64,000 nucleotides of DNA from Leucobacter chromiireducens subsp. chromiireducens (GTDB lineage: Bacteria; Actinomycetota; Actinomycetes; Actinomycetales; Microbacteriaceae). Below, one piece after another: positions 35,682 through 42,444 of this stretch. Location of the stretch: positions 62,001-126,000 of the forward strand of contig NZ_QYAD01000003.1 in assembly GCF_016758255.1 (NCBI RefSeq). Reading direction: 5' to 3'. A program made the position numbers and the translations under genes. The stretch's first letter is position 1. The number at the start of each line of letters is the position of its first letter. The notes beneath the pieces are model-generated. The model had not been told where the DNA came from. It worked only from the letters and a program-made list of their open reading frames with translations, and did no database searches.

Positions 35682-37660
35682 TCGCCTGGTTGCCGCTCGT
35701 CGTACCCGCCACGGCAGCACTACTCCTAGTCGTCGCGCTTGGACTACCAATTTCTCTGGCTTTACGGCTCCGCGGTTTTTTTGCGTTTGCCGTCGCTATC
35801 CCGGCAAGCCTGGCTGTGGTCGCTATCGCGTCTCTACTTGCGCCGCTTGTCAGGGTCCATTGGTCTCCACTTCCCCCGCTCGCGCTCGGGATAGTAGTCG
35901 CTGCACTGTCCTTTGTTTGCGCCCGCCGGGTGGGGCCAGCTCACAGGAACCGTGCAGGCCTACACCGAACACTAGTGCCAATCGGCGCAGCAGCACTTGG
36001 TGGCCTCGCGATAGCTGTCTCGCTCACTTTGAGTATGAAGTCAGCAGATGCGATTTCTCAAACCTTCGACGCAAATTTTCACCTCAATGCTGTCCGTCAG
36101 ATACTGGAGACTGGCAGCGCGTCGCCACTCGACATGGATCTCGCGGCCCCAGGCTCGAAGACCTACTATCCAACGCTATGGCACGGATTTGTCGCTCTCG
36201 TGGCGCAACTCTCGGGGGCTTCAGTCCCGATCGCCACGAACGCTACAGTTTTCGTCGTGTGCGCCGTGGTGTGGCCAATCGGTGTGGTCCTTTTGGGGCG
36301 AGCTCTTGCGGGGCCAAGCACCCGTGTAACGCTGGTTTCCGGGATCGCATCAGCAGCGTTCCCCAACTTTCCGCTCGCCCTTGCAGGCTATGGAGTCCTC
36401 TATCCCAATCTGCTTGCGATCGCTCTAGCTCCGTATATCTTTACCGGAGTACTCCAGCTCTGCGCGCTCTCGAATGCTCGACGTTCAGAGGGTTCCTTCT
36501 TCGTTGCTGCGGGGCTTCTCACCTTTGGTTCGCTCGGAGCGGCGATTTTCGCGCACCCAAATGCTATTCACATCGCTCTTCTCTGGATGGTCGTGCCGGC
36601 TATCACTGTGGTGTACCGCGCGTTTCGAGGACAGCGAGTGCCTGGCTGGTCAGGCGCACTCGTCGAGCCCCTACTGCCGCGCAAGATACGGCTCACCGCC
36701 GCGCTCTCCGGCTTGCCGCTACTTGGGTTGGCGATAGTCATTGCGTGGGCTGTCGGTCGAACCACGGACAATCCTTGGAAAGGAAAACACGAGGTTTCCG
36801 GCGCGCTGCTTGATGCATTCGGCATGACCCCCAGACTGGAGGGGCATGCATGGCCGGTCACGTTGCTGTTTCTCTTAGGATTAGTTGTGATCGCACGGTC
36901 CCAACGCCGTCGCTGGATCGGCTTCGGTGCATTGATCCCATTGGCCTTCTATGTCATAGCGGACGGCTTCCCCTCTTCCGAATGGCGCACGTTCTTCCTC
37001 TCTCCGTGGTACAGCGATCCTTGGCGACTCGCTGCGCTTATTTGGGTTGGCGCGCTCCCTCTCGTTGTCATCGGCGCAAGCGCGGCTGCAGCGTGGTTCG
37101 ACGTTGGCTTGCGCTCATCCGCGCGCCTGGTGGCTCATCCTCAGGCCTCGCGCATTGTAGGAGTCACTTTTGGTGCATTGTTCTTACTCGCGGCTACTCA
37201 GGGGGCCGGGGCATTCGCTGGCGTCCAGTACGTCAGCACCAAGTACGAGACCGATGCAGCCGCTCCACTACTTGACAACGACGAACGAGCGCTGCTCGAA
37301 CGTCTCGAGAAGCACGTCCCGGAGGGACAGGTAATTGCGAACAACCCTTGGAACGGGGGCGCACTTGCATACGCTATAGCCGACAGGGAAGTCTTAGTTC
37401 CTCACACCGGTGGAAAGTATGACCCTCGTATCAACGAGATGCTTGAGGGAATTGCTGTTGGGACTCCGCAAGCATGTTCCTTGAGTCGGGAATTCAACAC
37501 GCGGTTCGTACTGGACCTCGGGACCCAATATGTCTTCCCAGAGACACCTCGGGCAGCACCATATCACCCCATCAGCGACATCGATCCGGCGAATGCGTCG
37601 GCTCTTACGGAGGTCGATCGCGAGGGCGATGCCGTTCTCTACGAAATCACCGGGTGCTAG
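35678..37660 (+). CDS. Polytopic membrane protein, DUF6541-like, possible GT-C enzyme
   Basis: A 660-residue protein with about twelve to fourteen membrane helices and a soluble C-terminal domain (~520-660). The first large external loop contains QTFDANFHLNAVRQIL, whose acidic residue and His resemble the catalytic loop of GT-C glycosyltransferases. Together with the polyprenyl-phosphate GT and DUF2304 protein it forms a trio like the Gtr glycan-modification systems, where the large protein transfers the lipid-linked sugar outside the cell. GT-C activity is an inference. ATG overlaps the upstream stop. Confidence 0.7.
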   Translation: MIAWLPLVVPATAALLLVVALGLPISLALRLRGFFAFAVAIPASLAVVAIASLLAPLVRVHWSPLPPLALGIVVAALSFVCARRVGPAHRNRAGLHRTLVPIGAAALGGLAIAVSLTLSMKSADAISQTFDANFHLNAVRQILETGSASPLDMDLAAPGSKTYYPTLWHGFVALVAQLSGASVPIATNATVFVVCAVVWPIGVVLLGRALAGPSTRVTLVSGIASAAFPNFPLALAGYGVLYPNLLAIALAPYIFTGVLQLCALSNARRSEGSFFVAAGLLTFGSLGAAIFAHPNAIHIALLWMVVPAITVVYRAFRGQRVPGWSGALVEPLLPRKIRLTAALSGLPLLGLAIVIAWAVGRTTDNPWKGKHEVSGALLDAFGMTPRLEGHAWPVTLLFLLGLVVIARSQRRRWIGFGALIPLAFYVIADGFPSSEWRTFFLSPWYSDPWRLAALIWVGALPLVVIGASAAAAWFDVGLRSSARLVAHPQASRIVGVTFGALFLLAATQGAGAFAGVQYVSTKYETDAAAPLLDNDERALLERLEKHVPEGQVIANNPWNGGALAYAIADREVLVPHTGGKYDPRINEMLEGIAVGTPQACSLSREFNTRFVLDLGTQYVFPETPRAAPYHPISDIDPANASALTEVDREGDAVLYEITGC

Positions 37661-37673
37661 GTGCATATGCACC
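37660..37673. promoter_or_regulatory. Perfect 14-bp palindrome between DUF6541 and dehydrogenase genes
   Basis: GGTGCATATGCACC starts on the last base of the DUF6541-like stop codon and lies 56 bases before the GnnA-like start. Possible operator of an internal promoter; TAAACT at 37680-37685 could be a -10. Confidence 0.3.
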
Positions 37674-37728
37674 ATCTTCTAAACTAGGTACATCGCCGTT
37701 CTTCGGCGTAGATTCGCAAGGAGTACAC

Positions 37729-38712
37729 ATGACCCTCAAGTTTGGTCTCATCGGGCTCGGCATGATGGGGCGTCACCACGCGCGCGTGTTGCGTGAGATT
37801 GAAGGCGTCGAACTCGTAGGCCTCTGCGATGCGATGGGCGACCCTCATGGAGTAGCGGGGGACACTCCCCTCTATTCCCAGGTTGAGGAGCTTATCGCTG
37901 CGGGCATAGATGCGGCAGTTGTGGCAGTTCCCACGATCTACCACGAGCCAGTTGGACTTACGCTTGCAGCTGCTGGGGTTCATACGCTTATCGAGAAACC
38001 CGTTGCCCATAACCTCAATGCCGCCACGAGTCTTGTCGAGCTCTTCGAGGATCGTGGCCTTGTAGCAGCGGTCGGACATGTCGAGCGGTTTAACCCTGCT
38101 CTCATGAGCTTGCGTAGTCGGATTGAACGTGGTGACCTTGGCGCGGTATACCAGATCCAGACACGGCGCCAAGGCCCTTTCCCTGCCCGAATCGCCGACG
38201 TAGGGGTGGTTAAGGATCTCGGAAGCCATGACATCGATCTCACTTCCTGGTTGGCGCAGTCGCCGTATCAGTCTGTTTCTGCGCAGACCACGTACCGCAG
38301 CGGTCGCGAGCACGAAGACATGCTCGCGATGACCGGAAAGCTTGAGAACGGGATAATTGTTAATCACCTCGTCAATTGGCTGAGCCCGTTCAAAGAACGG
38401 CTCACAATTGTCACAGGAGAGCGCGGCGCCTTCGTGGCAGACACTCTGACTGCTGATCTCACGTTTTATGAGAACGGAACTTTCCGGGGGGAATGGGATG
38501 CCATCACGGCGTTCCGGGGGGTCAGCGAAGGGGAAGTCACCAGGTTCGCCTTGGAGAAACGGGAACCCTTGAAGTCGGAACATGAAGCCTTCCGCGATGC
38601 GATTCTTGGTCTCCGGGCCGATACCGTTACTTTGCGAGAGGGTCTCGAGACACTTCGAGTTGCAGAAGCTGCGATTCTCTCGGGCAAGACCGGCGAGACA
38701 TTGAGTCTGTAA
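37729..38712 (+). CDS. Gfo/Idh/MocA oxidoreductase, GnnA-like UDP-GlcNAc 3-dehydrogenase
   Basis: A 327-residue NAD(P)-dependent sugar dehydrogenase. GLGMMG at residues 9-14 binds the nucleotide and EKP (89-91) contains the catalytic Lys. VGHVERFNPA and RRQGPFPARIADVGVVKDLGSHDID are the segments found in UDP-N-acetylglucosamine 3-dehydrogenases of the GnnA/archaeal type, rather than in WbpB. It would make the 3-keto sugar used by the DegT enzyme. AAGGAG lies five bases before the ATG. Its TAA overlaps by one base the ATG of the LpxA-like gene. Confidence 0.85.
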   Translation: MTLKFGLIGLGMMGRHHARVLREIEGVELVGLCDAMGDPHGVAGDTPLYSQVEELIAAGIDAAVVAVPTIYHEPVGLTLAAAGVHTLIEKPVAHNLNAATSLVELFEDRGLVAAVGHVERFNPALMSLRSRIERGDLGAVYQIQTRRQGPFPARIADVGVVKDLGSHDIDLTSWLAQSPYQSVSAQTTYRSGREHEDMLAMTGKLENGIIVNHLVNWLSPFKERLTIVTGERGAFVADTLTADLTFYENGTFRGEWDAITAFRGVSEGEVTRFALEKREPLKSEHEAFRDAILGLRADTVTLREGLETLRVAEAAILSGKTGETLSL

Positions 38713-39458
38713 TGGGTACACGTATTAGCCCCGCTGCCTTTGTCGGCGAAGGGGTCGAGCTGGGCACCGACGTTTGCGTTGGCCCAGGGGCTGTACTTCT
38801 CGGACCCCTGACTATCGGGGATCGGGCATGGATCGGAGCTGGAGCGCAGATCGGGGCTCCGCCCGAGATGAGCTCACTCGCTCAGAACCTGGCGTGGGCG
38901 GGGGAACTCGATCACGCCGGTGTGAGCATAGGTGCAGACGTCGTCATTCGTGAGTCCGCAGTGATCCATCAGGGCAGTTACCGCGCGACACATGTTGGCG
39001 CCCGCAGTTGGGTACTCAACCGTGCCTACCTTGCACACGATGTGTTGCTTGGCGAAGATGCGACCATTTCAGCTGGTGTGAGCGTTGGAGGACATTGTGT
39101 CATTGGCGATCGCGTGAACATTGGAATGAATGCCGTAGTCCATCAACGTCGCGTGATTGCGGGTGGGGCCATGATCGGCATGGGCACGCCCGTCACGCGA
39201 GATGTGCCCCCGTTCGCAAAGGTCTACGGCACGCCACCTCGAATCACAGGGGTGAACTCTGTCGGAATTGAGCGGGCAGGCCATGATTCTTCTCTCGCAG
39301 ATCATCTTCTCGGGCACTATGTAGCAGGAGAGCTGTTTACAGGGTCCGGTTGGGTACCGGAAGATTTGGGGTCCTTGACTGGTGCTTTCGCCTGGTGGCG
39401 CAGCCAGGGAGCCCTCAATCCGGTTGCCGTCTCGCGATCGCTCAGAAAAGAACAGTAG
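38712..39458 (+). CDS. LpxA-like left-handed beta-helix acyltransferase
   Basis: A 248-residue hexapeptide-repeat protein. The order of elements follows LpxA: repeats from residue 5, then YLAHDVLLG with the catalytic-type His at 109, NIGMNAVVHQ, IGMGTPVTRDVPPFAKVYGTP and a final GVNSVGIERAG. As no lipid A is expected in this Gram-positive context, I infer N-acylation (probably N-acetylation) of the 3-amino sugar made by the two preceding pathway enzymes. Translation is coupled to the dehydrogenase. The last ~50 residues replace the usual LpxA helical domain. Confidence 0.82.
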   Translation: MGTRISPAAFVGEGVELGTDVCVGPGAVLLGPLTIGDRAWIGAGAQIGAPPEMSSLAQNLAWAGELDHAGVSIGADVVIRESAVIHQGSYRATHVGARSWVLNRAYLAHDVLLGEDATISAGVSVGGHCVIGDRVNIGMNAVVHQRRVIAGGAMIGMGTPVTRDVPPFAKVYGTPPRITGVNSVGIERAGHDSSLADHLLGHYVAGELFTGSGWVPEDLGSLTGAFAWWRSQGALNPVAVSRSLRKEQ

Positions 39459-39461
39459 GCT
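39456..39461 (+). promoter_or_regulatory. Candidate -10 overlapping the LpxA-like stop codon
   Basis: TAGGCT begins with the TAG stop of the LpxA-like gene and lies eight bases before GTG 39470. It could give a separate, nearly leaderless transcript for the exporter genes. Confidence 0.3.
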
Positions 39462-39469
39462 CATCCGAC

Positions 39470-40336
39470 GTGACGTACACAGCTGCTCTCTCTGATCCGG
39501 AATTCCAGACTCCCGGCAAGAGCAAGGGGCTTTGGGGGGTATTCCAGTACCGGTATCTCCTGACGCTTCTCCTGAGGAAGGGCATCGCAACCCGCTACCA
39601 TGGCTCAGTCCTTGGCTGGGTATGGTCATATGTGAGGCCTGGCGCACAGTTCCTGATGTACTATCTCGTGGTCGGCCTGATCATGGGACAGAGCCGGGGA
39701 ATTGACTACTTCCCTGTGTACCTATTTGCAGGAATTGTTGCAGTTAATCTTTTCTCTGAGGCGCTGCGCAATACCACGAGTGCGATAACCGACAATGCTT
39801 CCCTTATCAAGAAGATCTACATACCTCGGGCGCTGTTTCCGGTTTCAGCAATTGGTGTCGCACTTGTTCATTTCCTTCCGCAGGCAGTTCTTCTGCTCGT
39901 CGTAGCGTTGGCGTGCGGCTGGACAATCGGCTGGCTTCAAGTAGTCGGTTTTGTCATTGGCGTTGCCCTTATTCTTTGTTTTGCGTTGGGACTCGGGCTT
40001 TTCTTCGGCTCAGTGAATGTCGCCTACCGGGATGCACGCAACTTTGTCGATCTCATTCTGATGTTCGCAACATGGGCGTCTCCAGTCCTCTACGCATGGA
40101 CAATGGTTCGCGATCGGGCTCCAGAGTGGCTCTACAACGTCTACATGATGAACCCGATGACCGTCGCGGTTGAGATGTTTCACGACGCTTTCTGGCTTCC
40201 GTTGGCGCCAGATTCCGCACGCCCCGAAGGACTACTTGTTTTTGCCTTGGTCGGCGCAACCATCGCTGTCGGTACGTTGATTGTGGGGCAGCTCGTCTTT
40301 CGCAAGTTGGAGGGTTCTTTTGCCCAAAATCTCTGA
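39470..40336 (+). CDS. Polysaccharide ABC exporter permease (Wzm/TagG-like)
   Basis: A 288-residue ABC-2 type permease with about six membrane helices after a cytosolic N-terminal segment holding LLLRKGIATRYHGSVLGWVWSYVRP, the typical amphipathic gate region of Wzm. Later SLIKKIYIPRALFPVSAI and MNPMTVAVEMFH are also family features. It would form the channel that exports a finished lipid-linked polymer. Start GTG 39470, 12 bases after the LpxA-like gene, without a clear ribosome site. It overlaps the ATPase gene by 17 bases. Confidence 0.9.
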   Translation: MTYTAALSDPEFQTPGKSKGLWGVFQYRYLLTLLLRKGIATRYHGSVLGWVWSYVRPGAQFLMYYLVVGLIMGQSRGIDYFPVYLFAGIVAVNLFSEALRNTTSAITDNASLIKKIYIPRALFPVSAIGVALVHFLPQAVLLLVVALACGWTIGWLQVVGFVIGVALILCFALGLGLFFGSVNVAYRDARNFVDLILMFATWASPVLYAWTMVRDRAPEWLYNVYMMNPMTVAVEMFHDAFWLPLAPDSARPEGLLVFALVGATIAVGTLIVGQLVFRKLEGSFAQNL

Positions 40337-41480
40337 ACGCGGGAAACCCGCCATCGTCTTCTCTGACGCCAAGAAGACATTCAAGATCAAACACACCAAT
40401 TCCTTCAAGGAAACATTTATTGCGGCGCTCCAACGCAAGGAGCTCACGACAGACTTTAACGCTGTCGACGGAGTGAGCTTCGATGTTCCAGAGGGTCAGT
40501 CGGTTGCGCTCATGGGAAGCAACGGCTCAGGAAAATCGACGACTCTGAAGCTCCTGTCCGGTGTACTCGCGCCAGACGGAGGCTGGGTACGGACCCGCGG
40601 ACGAATTGCCGGACTCATTGAGGTTGGCGCCGGGTTTCATCCTGACCTCACCGGGCGTCAAAATGTTTACCTCAACGCCGCCATCCTGGGGATGTCAAAA
40701 GAGGAGACTGACGCAAAATTCGACGACATTCTCGAGTTTTCTGAAATTGGGGAGTTCATAGATACAGAGGTGAAACGCTACTCCTCCGGCATGTACGCGC
40801 GCCTCGGATTCGCGGTGGCAGTACACACAGAGTTTGATGTGCTCTTGGTGGACGAAGTTCTTTCTGTCGGGGATGCTGCATTCCGTGAGAAGTGCAACGA
40901 ACGGATGCTTCAGTTGCGTGAACGCGGAAAGACTATGTTCATTGTGAGCCACAACGCTGGCCAGGTTCTTCGGCTCTGCGAACGTGGAATTGTGCTTGAG
41001 CATGGTCGTGTCATCTTTGACGGCCCCATAGAGGAAGCCGTCGATGCCCTCGAGCGCTCCCAGCGAGGACAGGGGCTTGTGAACGATTTTCCCGTCCTAC
41101 ACCCGCTCAGCTCAGTCTATGATCGAAATCCATCGGCGTACGGTGCTCCCCTCGCTCCTCAGCAGCAACTTGATTCAGGGGTGTACCAGGAGTTTGAGCG
41201 TGGGATTATCTCAGCGTTCACTGGCCCAGGTGCCACAAACGAAGCAGTGGGCTTGCCACGCGGTGTTTTCCTTTCTGCGTACGAACGTGCGGGTGGGCCG
41301 CGAGGTCCATGGGGGCTACTCGCTGGTCGACCTCGAGGCCGCTTCGAAGATTTTGAGACCCGTGCGATGCCGTTCGAAAACGGAATCGCCTGGTACTCGC
41401 TGGATTCGGGCTTCAGTTTCGCCCGAGCGGGAACAGAAGAGTTCAATTCAGTACGCGAGATTTACGAACGCGAGGACTGA
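40320..41480 (+). CDS. Wzt-type ABC exporter ATPase with C-terminal LGFP-like module
   Basis: A 386-residue ATPase of the polysaccharide exporter. Walker A GSNGSGKS at 66-73, signature YSSGMYARL at 154-162, Walker B VLLVDEVLSVGD near 174-185 and VSHN at 209-212. After a linker (~250-286), residues 287-370 align with the LGFP modules of the secreted protein at 31972-34500: YQEFERG against YQEFQRG, FLSAYERAGGPRGPWG against FLTNYRAAGFVQGPWG, and MPFENGIAWYS against MPFQTGVVAYS. The Cys pair of the secreted modules is absent. In Wzt the C-terminal domain recognises the polymer end, so this module may do so. TTG start at 40320 with GGAGGG five bases before. Confidence 0.88.
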   Translation: MPKISERGKPAIVFSDAKKTFKIKHTNSFKETFIAALQRKELTTDFNAVDGVSFDVPEGQSVALMGSNGSGKSTTLKLLSGVLAPDGGWVRTRGRIAGLIEVGAGFHPDLTGRQNVYLNAAILGMSKEETDAKFDDILEFSEIGEFIDTEVKRYSSGMYARLGFAVAVHTEFDVLLVDEVLSVGDAAFREKCNERMLQLRERGKTMFIVSHNAGQVLRLCERGIVLEHGRVIFDGPIEEAVDALERSQRGQGLVNDFPVLHPLSSVYDRNPSAYGAPLAPQQQLDSGVYQEFERGIISAFTGPGATNEAVGLPRGVFLSAYERAGGPRGPWGLLAGRPRGRFEDFETRAMPFENGIAWYSLDSGFSFARAGTEEFNSVREIYERED

Positions 41481-41509
41481 ATCCTCGCAATTCTCGATAT
41501 TGTGTGCGA

Positions 41510-42379
41510 TCAGGCAGAACGGTCGCCGGGGAGGCCGCCGCTCACCAGGCCGCGGAACAGCAGACGCTTGAGGCCCGCCGGGAGCAGCCGGTAGGCGCCC
41601 TTCATGACGACGTTGCGCAGGTATTCTCCGCGCGAAATGAAGCCCATCTTGCGCAGTTCACCTTGCAGGCGCCACTCCGTGCGCGCTTCGGTCCATCCGC
41701 CGCGGCGCGCGAACGCGCCCGCTCCCACGCGGTAGCGAAGCAGCGGCTCGGGGATGTTCTCGACCTGCGCGCCAGAATCGATGAGCCGGATCCCAAGCCA
41801 GTAGTCCTCCATCTTGCCGAACGACTGGTAGCGGCCGATCCGATCGAGAGCTGCCACCCGATACATCATGGTCGGATGATTGAAGGGGTTGTGCGTGCGC
41901 GCGTGCGCTCGAATCCGCTCCGCACCCACGGGCGGCGTGCGCACTGAAGAAATCTGCTCGGGATCGTGCTCAAACTCCGCCATCCCTGTGCCGACCAAGT
42001 CAAGCCCGGTTTCCATCAGCGCCCACTGTCGCGCAAACCGCTCGGGCATTGACACGTCGTCGGCGTCCATGCGGGCGACGACCGGGTATGAGCATGCGTC
42101 GAGGCCACGGTTCAACGCCTCGGTAAGGCCCCGGTTCTCGGGCAGCGTGACCCGCACCACGCGAACCGGGCTCGCTTTCTCGATCCGCGCGAGCTCGCCC
42201 GCAAGCGCCTGCGGGACCGGGCCGTCTTGCACGATGACAGCTTCCGCGGGCCGCAGCGTCTGGTGGTCGACCGAACTCTCAAACGCGAGGCGCAGAAACT
42301 CTGCGCTATCTCCCGCGTAGACGGGCAAGAGCAGCGAGAACTCAGCTGTCGGAGCAGCGGGCGCGGAGGGATTCGACAT
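41510..42379 (-). CDS. Glycosyltransferase family 2 (AmsE-like)
   Basis: A 289-residue GT-A enzyme with LLLPVYAGDSAEFLRLAFES, VQDGP, ENRGLTEALNRGL and ARMDADD (metal site), then GKMEDYWLGIRLI containing the catalytic acidic ED. This layout is seen in AmsE-type capsular transferases. Convergent with the ATPase gene. G/C-rich again, unlike the exporter genes. TAGGCT (42389-42394, minus strand) lies nine bases before the ATG, and GGGGGA between may serve as ribosome site. Confidence 0.83.
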   Translation of the reverse strand: MSNPSAPAAPTAEFSLLLPVYAGDSAEFLRLAFESSVDHQTLRPAEAVIVQDGPVPQALAGELARIEKASPVRVVRVTLPENRGLTEALNRGLDACSYPVVARMDADDVSMPERFARQWALMETGLDLVGTGMAEFEHDPEQISSVRTPPVGAERIRAHARTHNPFNHPTMMYRVAALDRIGRYQSFGKMEDYWLGIRLIDSGAQVENIPEPLLRYRVGAGAFARRGGWTEARTEWRLQGELRKMGFISRGEYLRNVVMKGAYRLLPAGLKRLLFRGLVSGGLPGDRSA

Positions 42380-42395
42380 GATCCCCCAAGCCTAT

Positions 42396-42438
42396 CCCGG
42401 TGCCGCGGGGCAGCCCAGGACGGTCCCGCGGCACCGGG
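42396..42438 (-). terminator. Terminator after the Ig-repeat protein gene
   Basis: Perfect 14-base arms (42396-42409 and 42425-42438) with a 15-base loop, directly after the Ig-repeat gene and before the GT2 promoter region. Confidence 0.65.
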
Positions 42439-42444
42439 GGCGAC

